Assembly (NCBI GenBank): GCA_039198225.1
Contig: JBCCTQ010000012.1
Coordinates: forward strand, 37,246 to 101,245
DNA length: 64,000 nt
DNA from: JASJAR01 sp039198225
GTDB lineage: Bacteria; Pseudomonadota; Alphaproteobacteria; Rhodobacterales; Rhodobacteraceae
Direction of reading: 5' to 3'
Part shown: positions 33,886-42,356 of the stretch, piece after piece
Numbering within the stretch: position 1 is the first letter of the stretch
Layout: every line of letters starts with the position of its first letter
The notes under the pieces: generated by a model
The model's database searches: none
What the model saw: the letters and a program-made list of their open reading frames with translations, nothing else
What the model was told of the DNA's origin: nothing
Translations under genes and position numbers: made by a program

Positions 33886-35726
33886 CAGGGGATTTGGGCG
33901 TGGACGGCGTTGAGCATGCCCTGGTCGATCCGCACCCCAGCCTCGGACCGCGCCGCTTCCATGAAACCAACGAGGAGATCTTGGCCCAAGGATTGGCTGA
34001 TCTGACCGGCGAGGATCCCGCGGATTGCAACTGAATTGGCGTCGTCTTCGCCAGGAGGTGCCACTTCTTCGAGCCGGGCGATGACCGCTTGGCCAGGTCC
34101 TTCGATCACGCGGACCTCACCCGGTTCCATGGCAAAAATCGCATCGATAAAGCCCTCGGGCGCGCCGTCGATAAAGTCAGATCGCGTGAGGCCCCGGTCC
34201 CAGTTGAGTGGTATGTCGATCCCAGCCATTTCTCGGCCCGCTTCGATTTCGGCCGCCAGCGCGCGCGCTTCGGCGCCAAGGCGCGTGATGAGTTCGGTCT
34301 CGCGCCAGGCGGCTTCCACCTCGTCCCGGACCTCGTCCAAGGGTTGGAGGCGGGGCGGGACGGTCTCGTCAAGGCGAAGCGCTGCGAGCCCGCCATCGTC
34401 AAGCTCGATGAGTTCGGGAAAATCGTCTTGGGTCACCTGGGCAGCGGCGGTGCGTATCTCGTCATAGGCGGCAAGGCCTTCGGTGATGCCGGGCCGCCAA
34501 TCAAGGGTGGAAAGCGTCATGGCTGTCTCATCGGCCAATTCTTCGAGCGTTGCCCCCCCGGCCAAAAGATCGTCCGCCGGTTCGATCTCGTCGAGGATGG
34601 CGGCGCGGGCCTCGTCGGTGGCGAGAACTTCGCGGATATTGTCCCGCGCCTCTTCAAAGCTGATCGAAACCACATCGAGGATCGCGTTGATGCGAAAAAG
34701 GGCGGGTCCGAGCGAAGTCTCCGCCGGGCCGACGATGCCCGGGCCGTCGGCGGCGAAAACGATCTCGCCCGCCGCGTCGAGCCCGGCTTCGGTGACCTCT
34801 CCGAAATCCACATCCGCCATGGTAAGCCCCCGCTCTTCGACCAGGGCTTCGAACGTGGTGTTGCCGTCTTCGACGGCTGCCTTGGCGGCTTCGGCGGCGG
34901 CCGTGTCGGGAAAGACCAGGCGTTCGACCAGGCGGCGTTCGGGCGTGTCGAAGGCCGCGCGGCGGCTCTCATAGGCGGCGCGGATATCGTCTTCGGCGAT
35001 CTCAATCGTCTCGAGCATCGTCTGTGGCGTGAGGCTCGCTATGGTGAGAACCTTGGTCTCGCCCAGGGTAAACGCCTCTTCATTGGCCCCGTGATAGGCG
35101 ATGAGATCGCTTTCAGAGGGTTCGGGCAGGGGCTCGGACAGATTGTCTTCGGTGAGAGCTGCCCAGGTCACGTCGCGGCCTTCGAGCATGAAGGTCAAAA
35201 CCGTGTCGATATAGGCGTCCGGTGGGGCGATTCCGCCAACGATGGCGGATTGGACGATCTGGCGGCTGAGATCGGTCCGGAGGGTTTCTTCGAATTCGCG
35301 GGTGTTCAGCCCGTTCTGGCGGAGCGTGAATTGGTAGGCGGCACGGTCAAACCCGCCATCGATGCCGACAAATGCAGGGTTGGTTTGGACCGCTTCACCG
35401 ATCCGGTCATCGCCCACCGAGATCCCGGCTTGGGTGGCCTGGTCTTCGAGTGCCGCGTCGCCGGTGAGCCGTGAGAGCACCACCTGGTCGAGGCCGAACG
35501 CCTGGGCCTCGCGAAAGCTGATCCCCCGACCGGCTTGGGCTTGGAGCTGGCTGAGTTCGCCCTGGATGGCGCGGCTGTAATCGTTGGCCGTCACTTCTGC
35601 GCTGCCAACCCGTGCGATCGCCGAGCCCGAGCCTCCGAACCCGCCGATCCCGGTTCCCGCGAGGGCAAGGATCAGGAGCCCCAGAAGGATCCAAACCAGA
35701 GTGTTTGACACTTTGCGTTGGGCCAT
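33885..35726 (-). CDS. PpiD/SurA-like periplasmic chaperone with parvulin-type domain
   Basis: The 613-residue protein starts with a short basic tail and a membrane anchor (about residues 10-28, LVWILLGLLILALAG). A SurA-N-like chaperone region follows (about 35-200), then a degenerate parvulin peptidyl-prolyl isomerase region (about 260-370) and a C-terminal helical/parvulin-like segment. This is the architecture of PpiD, which helps outer-membrane and secreted proteins at the Sec translocon exit. Coupling to trpE is typical of alphaproteobacteria. The family is clear; isomerase activity is doubtful. Confidence 0.85.
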   Translation of the reverse strand: MAQRKVSNTLVWILLGLLILALAGTGIGGFGGSGSAIARVGSAEVTANDYSRAIQGELSQLQAQAGRGISFREAQAFGLDQVVLSRLTGDAALEDQATQAGISVGDDRIGEAVQTNPAFVGIDGGFDRAAYQFTLRQNGLNTREFEETLRTDLSRQIVQSAIVGGIAPPDAYIDTVLTFMLEGRDVTWAALTEDNLSEPLPEPSESDLIAYHGANEEAFTLGETKVLTIASLTPQTMLETIEIAEDDIRAAYESRRAAFDTPERRLVERLVFPDTAAAEAAKAAVEDGNTTFEALVEERGLTMADVDFGEVTEAGLDAAGEIVFAADGPGIVGPAETSLGPALFRINAILDVVSISFEEARDNIREVLATDEARAAILDEIEPADDLLAGGATLEELADETAMTLSTLDWRPGITEGLAAYDEIRTAAAQVTQDDFPELIELDDGGLAALRLDETVPPRLQPLDEVRDEVEAAWRETELITRLGAEARALAAEIEAGREMAGIDIPLNWDRGLTRSDFIDGAPEGFIDAIFAMEPGEVRVIEGPGQAVIARLEEVAPPGEDDANSVAIRGILAGQISQSLGQDLLVGFMEAARSEAGVRIDQGMLNAVHAQIP

Positions 35727-35788
35727 GGCGTCACCGGATGTCTTTGAACGTTGGGCCTTCTATCGGGGCCTGTGATGGCTCGCAAGGC

Positions 35789-37003
35789 TCAGCCGAGGGC
35801 GGCGAGGCGCCCAAAGAGCGTTTCGAGGCCGTCGGCGTCGATATTGGCGAAGGCAAAGCGAAGCTCTCGGGCGCCCGCCGCGTCTTTTTCGGGCCGAAAC
35901 ATCGTGCCGGGCAAGGCCAGGACATGGGCTTTGTCGACCAAAAGACGGGCGAGATCGGGCGAGGGAATGTCGAACGGGTGTTCGACATAGGCAAAATAGG
36001 CCCCCGCGCCGAGGCAGCGCCACCCTCGGAGGCGGTTGAGCCCGGTGACCATGGCCCGTTTCCGCGCAACGATGTCGCGGCGTTCGCCTTGGAGCCAGGG
36101 CCCGAGATGGGTGAGCCCCCAAAGTGCTGCTTTCTGGCCAAGCTGGGGCGGACAGATCGTGACCGTGTCGAGGAACTTTTCAACCTCGGCGAGCCGGCGG
36201 GGAGACGTCAGGAGCGCGCCCACCCGGTGTCCGGTGAGGCGGTAGGCCTTGGAGAAAGAATAAAGCGAGATCAGCGTTCTGTCCCAATCGGGATCGGAAA
36301 AGAGCCTATGGGGTGCGCCGTCGGCGGAGTGAAAATCGCGGTAGGTCTCGTCGAGGATGAGAGCGATGCCGGCCTCGTGTGCCAGGGCGTAGGCCTTCTG
36401 GAGATAATCTGCCGGGTATTCCACGCCGCCCGGATTATTCGGGCTGACAAGAACGAGGGCCCGGGTCTTTTCATTGAGGAGCGTGGCGGCAATCTCGAGA
36501 TCGGGGAGGAGGGCGGCGTCGGTGGCCAGGGGCTGGGCGCGGATCCCGGCCATGTCGAGCCACATCTTATGGTTAAAATACCAGGGCACCGGCAGAAGGA
36601 CCTCGTCGCCCGGTCCGGCAAGGCTCGCGATGGCGGCCGCGAAGGCTTCGTTGCAGCCCGCGGTGATCGCGAGTTGGGTCGGGCCCACCGGCGTTTGGTA
36701 TTGGTCCGAATAATGGGCCGCGAGGGCGTCTCGTAGGTCCGGAAGCCCTAAAACGGGGCCGTATAGGTGGACGCTGGGGTCGCCCAGCACCATCTCGGCC
36801 ATGGCCTGACGTAAGGGTTCGGGCGGGGGATCGGTGGGGGCGGCCTGGGAGAGGTTGAGGAGCGGTTTTTCGGCGGGAAAGCTCTTGCCCTCGACCCATC
36901 GCCTGGCCTCCATCACCGGCGGCGCCGAGGCGGCCTTTATATGGGGATTGAAAGGGATCACCGGCGAGCGGCTCTCAAATTGCCGGGCTTCGCCCGACGC
37001 CAT
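35789..37003 (-). CDS. PLP-dependent class I/II aminotransferase
   Basis: The 404-residue fold-type I aminotransferase has the PLP-binding lysine in SLYSFSKAYRLTGHRVG, VSPNNPGGVEYPADYL and the aspartate loop ALILDETYRDFH. The pattern resembles aspartate/aromatic or cysteine-lyase-like members. The substrate cannot be set from sequence alone. It stands between the ppiD-trpE unit and gpt, in the same direction but 62 bp from ppiD. The first ATG was used; a later start near residue 15 is possible. Confidence 0.85.
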   Translation of the reverse strand: MASGEARQFESRSPVIPFNPHIKAASAPPVMEARRWVEGKSFPAEKPLLNLSQAAPTDPPPEPLRQAMAEMVLGDPSVHLYGPVLGLPDLRDALAAHYSDQYQTPVGPTQLAITAGCNEAFAAAIASLAGPGDEVLLPVPWYFNHKMWLDMAGIRAQPLATDAALLPDLEIAATLLNEKTRALVLVSPNNPGGVEYPADYLQKAYALAHEAGIALILDETYRDFHSADGAPHRLFSDPDWDRTLISLYSFSKAYRLTGHRVGALLTSPRRLAEVEKFLDTVTICPPQLGQKAALWGLTHLGPWLQGERRDIVARKRAMVTGLNRLRGWRCLGAGAYFAYVEHPFDIPSPDLARLLVDKAHVLALPGTMFRPEKDAAGARELRFAFANIDADGLETLFGRLAALG

Positions 37004-37051
37004 GTTTTGTTTGCCGCCACCGAGCCCAATCTAAGAGCCATCTTGCCAAGC

Positions 37052-37558
37052 TCAGTCGCGGCCGCGATAGGGTTCGACATATTGGAGCGCCATGTCCCAC
37101 GGAAAAAAGATCCAAGTGTCTTGGCTCACCTCGGTGATGAATGTGTCGACCTGGGACCGGCCTTGGGGTTTGGCATAGACCGTGGCCACATGGGCATTGG
37201 GCATCTCGGCCCGCACCGCTTCGAGGGTTTTGCCCGTGTCGACGAGATCGTCCACCACGAGGACCCCGGTGCCGTCGCCCACTAAGTCGGGATTGGGACC
37301 TTTGAGGATTTTTGGCGCCGATTGGGTTTGATGGTCGTAGGATTTGATGCTGATCGTGTCGACAGTGCGGATATCAAGTTCGCGGGCCACGATCATTGCC
37401 GGGGCCATCCCGCCGCGGGTGATGGCCACCACCCCTTTCCAAGCCCCGCCTTCGAGGGGACCCTGTTTGTCGAGCCGCCATGCCAGCGCCCGGGCGTCCC
37501 GGTGGATCTGATCCCAGGAGACGTGAAACCCTTTTTCGTGGGGCAAACGGTCGTTCAT
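37052..37558 (-). CDS. gpt: Xanthine (guanine) phosphoribosyltransferase
   Basis: Gpt salvages xanthine and guanine to their nucleotides with PRPP. The 168-residue protein shows the PRPP motif GVLVVDDLVDTGKTLEAV, the KGVVAITRGGMAPAMIVARE loop and IKSYDHQTQ, all typical of bacterial XGPRT, and ends with the FPWDMALQYVEPY segment. It is cytoplasmic or membrane-peripheral. The gap to the upstream LysE-type gene is 17 bp, so they may share a transcript. Confidence 0.92.
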   Translation of the reverse strand: MNDRLPHEKGFHVSWDQIHRDARALAWRLDKQGPLEGGAWKGVVAITRGGMAPAMIVARELDIRTVDTISIKSYDHQTQSAPKILKGPNPDLVGDGTGVLVVDDLVDTGKTLEAVRAEMPNAHVATVYAKPQGRSQVDTFITEVSQDTWIFFPWDMALQYVEPYRGRD

Positions 37559-37575
37559 CTCAATCTCTCCCGGGT

Positions 37576-38196
37576 TCAGGTGAGGGCAATCTGGATCCCC
37601 AACGCCCCAAGGATGGCGCCGAAGATCCGGTCAATCATGGTTTTTGCCCGTGAATAGGCGGCGCGGGGTTTAGGCAGCGAGAACGCCCGTGCAACGAGGA
37701 TATACCAGAGCGTCTCGTCGACAAAGATCACCGCCATCACAAGCGCCAATGCGCCCAGGGGCGCGTCGGGCGGGACAAAGCCCACGAAGACCGCCCCAAA
37801 GAAAACGGCCGGTTTGGGATTGGCGAGTTGGACGGAGACGCCCCGGATGATGGCGGTCAGGAGGCTATCGGCAGCGGCCGGGTCTCTATCGTCGAGTTGG
37901 GGCAGAGGGTCTTTTGCGTGGCGCCACGTCTGAACGGCGATCCAAACGAGAAAGAGCCCGCCCGCAACCTTTAGGCCAAGAAAAAGCGCCGGGACGAGTT
38001 GGAAAAGAAGTGCCAAGCCGGCAAGGGCGGCCGTCGCCCAGATGACCGCGCCGAGGCCAAACCCGATGGCGAGCCCTACCGCCGGTCGGAAGCCGCGGGA
38101 GGCGGCAGTTTTGACTGAGACGACAAAGGACGGGCCGGGCGATATGGCCGCCAATAGGTGGATCGCTGCGATCGTTAGAAAGACGCCGAGGCTCAT
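37576..38196 (-). CDS. LysE/RhtB-family amino-acid exporter (first of pair)
   Basis: This 206-residue membrane protein has about six hydrophobic helices and the RhtB/LysE N-terminal signature LLAAISPGPSFVVSVKTAASRGFRPAVGLAIG, here seen as LLAAISPGPSFVVSVKTAAS, plus QLANPKPAVFFGAVFVGF. Family members export amino acids such as lysine, homoserine or threonine. The start overlaps the stop of a second LysE-type gene (ATGA). The substrate is unknown. Confidence 0.88.
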   Translation of the reverse strand: MSLGVFLTIAAIHLLAAISPGPSFVVSVKTAASRGFRPAVGLAIGFGLGAVIWATAALAGLALLFQLVPALFLGLKVAGGLFLVWIAVQTWRHAKDPLPQLDDRDPAAADSLLTAIIRGVSVQLANPKPAVFFGAVFVGFVPPDAPLGALALVMAVIFVDETLWYILVARAFSLPKPRAAYSRAKTMIDRIFGAILGALGIQIALT

Positions 38197-38801
38197 GTGG
38201 ACCGGTCGAAGAGGAGGCGGAGCCCGAGCGCTCCGAGGAGCGCGGCCATGGCGCGGTCTAGGGGCGCTTTGGCCCTGAGTAGGAGCCCTGAAAGGCCCGA
38301 CCGTGCCACCGCGAGCGACAAGAGCCCGTAGGCCAGGGTCTCGAAGACGAAGTGATTGAGCCCAACGAGAAGGCGCATCTCCGGACTGAGATCGGGCGGG
38401 AAGATCACCACGAGGACCGCGCCCGCGAAGAGAACCGATTTCGGGTTGGCGAGGTTCACCAATATCCCGCTTCGGATCGCGCGGCTCGGATCCTTCATGG
38501 GAGCGCTAACCGGGGCGCTGGCATCGCGCCAGGTCTGGTAGGCGATCCAGAGGAGATAGAGCGCGCCGAGGATTTTGAGGAGCCCAAAGCTCCACGGAAA
38601 GAGGCGGAAGACGATGTCGAGCCCGAAAAGAGCCGCGAGCGTCCAGCCCGTGGCGGCCAGGGCGAGACCGAGCCCTGTGAGGGCTCCGTAGCGGGCACCG
38701 CCTTGGAGGCTCGCCCGGATCGCCAGGAGCATGGCTGGGCCCGGCGAGAGCCACGCGGCCAAAAGGGCGAGATTGAAGGCGAGAAGGGCAGTGAGATCCA
38801 C
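38193..38801 (-). CDS. LysE/RhtB-family amino-acid exporter (second of pair)
   Basis: The 202-residue protein has the same fold as its downstream neighbour: LLAAWLSPGPAMLLAIRASL at the N-terminus, VNLANPKSVLFAGAVLVVIF in the middle and about six membrane helices. The two overlap by four bases, so they look like a tandem duplicate. They might work together or on different amino acids. fabI begins 2 bp upstream on the same strand. Confidence 0.88.
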   Translation of the reverse strand: MDLTALLAFNLALLAAWLSPGPAMLLAIRASLQGGARYGALTGLGLALAATGWTLAALFGLDIVFRLFPWSFGLLKILGALYLLWIAYQTWRDASAPVSAPMKDPSRAIRSGILVNLANPKSVLFAGAVLVVIFPPDLSPEMRLLVGLNHFVFETLAYGLLSLAVARSGLSGLLLRAKAPLDRAMAALLGALGLRLLFDRST

Positions 38802-38803
38802 CC

Positions 38804-39658
38804 CTAGCTCCGCGTCAGATCGGGCGCGTCGGGGTTTTTCATCCCAACGATGTGATAGCCCGCATCCACATGGACCGTTTCACCGGTGACCCCAGACCCA
38901 AGATCGGAGAGGAGATAGAGCGCTGAGCCACCGATATCTTCAATGGTCACGTTGCGGCGCATGGGCGCGTGGAGCTCATTCCATTTCAGAATGTAACGAA
39001 AATCACCAATGCCCGAAGCTGCGAGCGTTTTGATCGTGCCGGCCGAGATCGCGTTGACGCGGATCCCGTCGGGGCCAAAATCCTCGGCGAGATAGCGAAC
39101 GCTGGCTTCGAGCGCGGCTTTGGCAACACCCATCACATTATAGTGGGGCATCACTTTTTCGGCCCCGTAATACGTGAGCGTCAGCATCGAGCCGCCTGGA
39201 CCCATCAACGCACCGGCCCGCTGGGCGACGGCCGTGAACGAGTAGACCGAGATGTCCATCGACATGAGAAAGTTCTCCCGCGACGTGTCGACATAGCGGC
39301 CGCGGAGCTCGTTTTTGTCGGAGAAACCGATGGCGTGGACAAGAAAATCTAGACCGCCCCAGCGGTCCTTGATGGCGTCAAAAAGCCCGTCGACCGACGC
39401 GCTGTCACCGACGTCGCACGGGAGCACGAAGTCCGATCCGAGTTCGGCGGCCAAAGGATCGACGCGCTTTTTCAAAGCCTCTCCCTGGTAGGAAAAGGCA
39501 AGCTCTGCGCCCTGGGCGGCCACGGCTTGGGCGATGCCCCAGGCAATGGATTTGTCATTGGCCAGGCCCATGATGAGGCCACGCTTTCCAGACATGATGC
39601 CCCCAGACATCTGCTTGCTTTGGGGCTCACTTTGGGGCTTGGTCATCGGCTCGGTCAT
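38804..39658 (-). CDS. fabI: Enoyl-[acyl-carrier-protein] reductase FabI
   Basis: FabI carries out the last step of fatty-acid elongation, reducing enoyl-ACP with NADH. The core begins KRGLIMGLANDKSIAWGIAQ (nucleotide-binding) and has the catalytic pair in MPHYNVMGVAKAAL (Tyr-x6-Lys). The end IVGMKNPDAPDL is family-typical. The true start is uncertain. The listed ATG includes a low-complexity leader rich in Met, Thr, Pro, Gln and Ser (MTEPMTKPQSEPQSKQMSGG) not usual for FabI; an ATG at 39595 gives the normal N-terminus, and an upstream ATG at 39688 also exists. Confidence 0.9.
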   Translation of the reverse strand: MTEPMTKPQSEPQSKQMSGGIMSGKRGLIMGLANDKSIAWGIAQAVAAQGAELAFSYQGEALKKRVDPLAAELGSDFVLPCDVGDSASVDGLFDAIKDRWGGLDFLVHAIGFSDKNELRGRYVDTSRENFLMSMDISVYSFTAVAQRAGALMGPGGSMLTLTYYGAEKVMPHYNVMGVAKAALEASVRYLAEDFGPDGIRVNAISAGTIKTLAASGIGDFRYILKWNELHAPMRRNVTIEDIGGSALYLLSDLGSGVTGETVHVDAGYHIVGMKNPDAPDLTRS

Positions 39659-39864
39659 GGGCTCATCACAGGTGTTTCGGACGCGCATCGCTGGCTCGGT
39701 GGGGGCACTTTCTCATTGGGCGCCGACCGCCACCTACAGGATGCTGTAACGGCCGGACTTACGCCAATAGGGCAGGTGCATCAAGGCTGGCTCCGTGGTT
39801 GCATTTCCGGGTTGCGCGGGTCCGCCCGACAGGCTAGCGCGGCGCTCCAAGGAGGAACGAGGCC

Positions 39865-40467
39865 ATGGTGCGGGACGGGATATTTGCGGGCGACGATCCG
39901 TTCGAGCTGACCAGAACCTGGCTTGCGGTGGCGTCTGAGCAAGAAATCGCCGATGCCAATGCGATGGCGCTTGCGACGGTGGACAAGGACGGGTTGCCCA
40001 ATGTCCGCGTGGTCCTCTTGAAAGCCGTCGAGGCGGACGCGTTTGTCTTCTACACCAATTATCAGAGCGCCAAAGGCCAGGAGCTGATCGCCAGCAGACG
40101 CGCGGCTTTCAATATCCACTGGAAGAGTATTGGACGCCAAATCAGGGCTCGGGGATTGGTCGAGAAAGAAGACGGCAAAGTGGCCGATGAGTACTACCGG
40201 AGCCGTGCCCTGCAAAGCCGGATCGGGGCCTGGGCGTCGCGTCAATCGGAACCTCTCGCGTCGCGATCTGACCTCGAAGCGGAAGTCAAAGCGGCCGAAG
40301 CCGAACATGGCGATGACCCCCGCCGGCCGCCGTTTTGGGGCGGATTTCGCCTGCGCCCCTTGGAGATGGAATTCTGGTCCGACGGCGCGTTCCGGCTCCA
40401 TGACCGGTTCCGTTGGCAGCGAGCGGATTTCGGCGCGGAATGGCAGATCGAGCGGCTCAATCCGTAA
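39865..40467 (+). CDS. pdxH: Pyridoxamine 5'-phosphate oxidase PdxH
   Basis: PdxH makes pyridoxal phosphate from pyridoxine or pyridoxamine phosphate with FMN. The 200-residue protein shows MALATVDKDGLPNVRVVLLK, VFYTNYQSAKGQEL, the substrate loop SRIGAWASRQSEPL and the C-terminal FRLRPLEMEFW and RFRWQRADFGAEWQIERLNP. An AGGAGG site precedes the ATG. It is divergent from fabI across 176-206 bp, depending on the fabI start. Confidence 0.95.
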   Translation: MVRDGIFAGDDPFELTRTWLAVASEQEIADANAMALATVDKDGLPNVRVVLLKAVEADAFVFYTNYQSAKGQELIASRRAAFNIHWKSIGRQIRARGLVEKEDGKVADEYYRSRALQSRIGAWASRQSEPLASRSDLEAEVKAAEAEHGDDPRRPPFWGGFRLRPLEMEFWSDGAFRLHDRFRWQRADFGAEWQIERLNP

Positions 40468-40585
40468 AATCCATCTCTTGCGCGCTAGAAATGTACTATT
40501 CCGTTTAATAGCGCTTGCGTCGAACGGGTCAGATGGCACAAATTAACCAAAAATCTGCCCCTAAGGGCAATGGGGATGAGAAACG

Positions 40586-41122
40586 GTGAACTTCGACTCC
40601 GACGATGAACTCGTCACGGTTACAGGCACAGTAAAATGGTTCGATCCGGGCAAGGGCTTTGGGTTCGTGGTCGCCGATACCGGCGGGCCTGACATTCTGC
40701 TTCATGCCAATGTTCTGAGAAATTTCGGTCAGTCTTCGGTCGCCGATGCGGCTGGGATCGAAGTGACCGTGCAGCAGACCCAGCGCGGCATCCAGGCGGT
40801 GGAGGTCCTCCGGATTGATCCGCCGAACCCGGTGGTCGGCGGCGAAGCGATCACCGATATTGAGGAAGATGTCGACCTATCGGTGCCGCTTGAACCGGCC
40901 CGCGTCAAATGGTTCGACAAGGCCAAGGGCTTTGGCTTTGCCAATGTGTTTGGTCGGCCCGAAGACGTTTTTCTCCATGTGGAAGTGTTGCGGCGCTCGG
41001 GCCTGGCGGAGCTTCAGCCCGGCGAAGCGGTCTCCTTGCGGGTGGTCGAAGGCAAACGGGGCCGGATGGCCACTCAGGTCACCAGTTGGGAAGCCGCGCT
41101 CCAGCCCTACTCGGACGAATGA
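40586..41122 (+). CDS. Double cold-shock-domain protein
   Basis: The 178-residue protein contains two tandem cold-shock domains (about residues 10-78 and 105-172). Each has RNP1/RNP2 motifs: KGFGFVV with DILLHANVL, and KGFGFAN with DVFLHVEVL. Such twin proteins bind single-stranded DNA or RNA and are common in alphaproteobacteria. The start is GTG at 40586. A small palindrome (TGCCC CTAA GGGCA, 40556-40569) lies in the leader, which could act in mRNA control, and TTAACCAA at 40543-40550 is one base off the CtrA half-site type TTAACCAT. The next gene overlaps its stop. Confidence 0.92.
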   Translation: MNFDSDDELVTVTGTVKWFDPGKGFGFVVADTGGPDILLHANVLRNFGQSSVADAAGIEVTVQQTQRGIQAVEVLRIDPPNPVVGGEAITDIEEDVDLSVPLEPARVKWFDKAKGFGFANVFGRPEDVFLHVEVLRRSGLAELQPGEAVSLRVVEGKRGRMATQVTSWEAALQPYSDE

Positions 41123-41592
41123 TCTTTCGCGCCGCTTGTTTCGCGCTCCTAGCGGGAGCCGGGCCTGCCTTTGCGGCCTGTAGTGAAGGCCGGATCGAAA
41201 TTCGCGGTGATTTCGGCCAGGCGGGCTTCAATGTGGAAGTGGCCGATGACGATGCCGAGCGCTCGGTCGGTTTGATGAACCGGGAAACCCTCGCGACCTC
41301 AGCGGGAATGCTCTTTGTGTACGAGACCCCGCGGCGGGCGGCTTTTTGGATGCGGAACACGCTTATCCCCCTCGACATGATTTTTGCCGATGAAACCGGG
41401 CGCGTCCTTCGCATTCATGAAAATGCCGTTCCCTTGGATGAAACGGTGATCGATGGCGGCGAAGACATCCAGTTTGTCCTCGAGATCAATGGGGGTCTTG
41501 CAGGGGCCATGGGCATAGAGCCGGGCTCTGAGTTCCGGCACCCCTCGATCCCAGACGGGCAGGCGGCCTGGCCGTGCGAGGACGCAAGCTAG
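41119..41592 (+). CDS. Secreted DUF192 protein
   Basis: The ATG overlaps the stop of the cold-shock gene (ATGA). The product is 157 residues with a signal peptide ending near FAACSEG. DUF192 features follow: VADDDAERSVGLMNRETLAT, MLFVYETPRRAAFWMRNTLI and PLDMIFADETGRVLRIHENA. The function of DUF192 is unknown. Coupling to a cold-shock protein is a common alphaproteobacterial arrangement. A longer upstream frame overlaps the cold-shock gene and is not used. Confidence 0.88.
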   Translation: MIFRAACFALLAGAGPAFAACSEGRIEIRGDFGQAGFNVEVADDDAERSVGLMNRETLATSAGMLFVYETPRRAAFWMRNTLIPLDMIFADETGRVLRIHENAVPLDETVIDGGEDIQFVLEINGGLAGAMGIEPGSEFRHPSIPDGQAAWPCEDAS

Positions 41593-41624
41593 GCGCGCGG
41601 CGCGCCCAATTAAGCCGTTCTAGC

Positions 41625-42305
41625 TTATTCCGATGCCCCTGGCACGGGCGGTGCCAAGGCCGGGCCACGCCCCGTCGGGTCAGGCTGGAGCACGGGCTCG
41701 GCCTCAGAAAAAACAGGCTCCGGCGCCTCCTTAATGGGCGGGGCTTCCTTGGGTTCCGTGCGGGTCTCCGACCGGGCCGCCGCGGGTCCTTCATCGCTCG
41801 ACCGATCGGTACCTGGACCGCGTTCTGGCGCTGGCGCGGCGCCGCGTTCGGGCTTGGCTGCGTCCAGAGCTTCGGTCTGGGGCTCGGCCTGGACCGCCCG
41901 ATCTTCAAGACGGCCCGCCTGTTGGGCTTCGGTCAGGGCCTTTTCTAGAATTGAGATCTTAAAGGCAGGCGGCGGGCCGGCCGGTGCATCCCGACCGGCC
42001 TCGGGCGCCGAAGCGGCAATCGATGACGCCGCCAGGCGCGTCGGCTCTTCGAGCCGCGCCGGCGCTTTCTCCGGCGACCGAGGCAGGTCCGCCGGCGTTC
42101 GCTGGGCCGCGACGGCTTGGACCGGCGCATCTACCGCTTGGGCGGTTTCCGGGTTGGCGGCCTGTTTGGCTTCGCTTGCCGCCGCCGAGACCGGAGCCCC
42201 GGAGGCCGCATTGGACCCGCCGTATTGAGGTTGCTGGGGAAGGTCATTCCCGTCGCCGCTGAGCCGGAGCGGCTGGGCTGCGCCCGTTGGGCCTAGGGGG
42301 TTCAT
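41625..42305 (-). CDS. Ala/Pro/Glu-rich disordered protein, function unknown
   Basis: The ATG at 42303-42305 follows GAGGAAG and gives 226 residues. Composition is strongly biased (Ala, Pro, Glu, Arg), with a short, more ordered patch PPAFKISILEKALTEAQQAG near the middle. There is no signal peptide and no membrane helix. Coding on this strand is supported by a good start and by lack of internal stops, but GC-rich low complexity makes ORFs cheap, so existence is moderately sure. It is downstream of the TetR gene by 51 bp and convergent with the DUF192 gene. I do not recognise a family. Confidence 0.6.
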   Translation of the reverse strand: MNPLGPTGAAQPLRLSGDGNDLPQQPQYGGSNAASGAPVSAAASEAKQAANPETAQAVDAPVQAVAAQRTPADLPRSPEKAPARLEEPTRLAASSIAASAPEAGRDAPAGPPPAFKISILEKALTEAQQAGRLEDRAVQAEPQTEALDAAKPERGAAPAPERGPGTDRSSDEGPAAARSETRTEPKEAPPIKEAPEPVFSEAEPVLQPDPTGRGPALAPPVPGASE

Positions 42306-42356
42306 GCTCTTCTTCCTCAAGAAGCGCCCCCAAATTCTTCATATGACAAAGAATTC

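Noticed and set aside
34089..35474. A 461-codon plus-strand frame across the PpiD-like gene
   Set aside because: Composition is that of an antisense frame (Gly/Arg/Asp-rich, no domain); the minus-strand gene has signal, domain and coupling to trpE.
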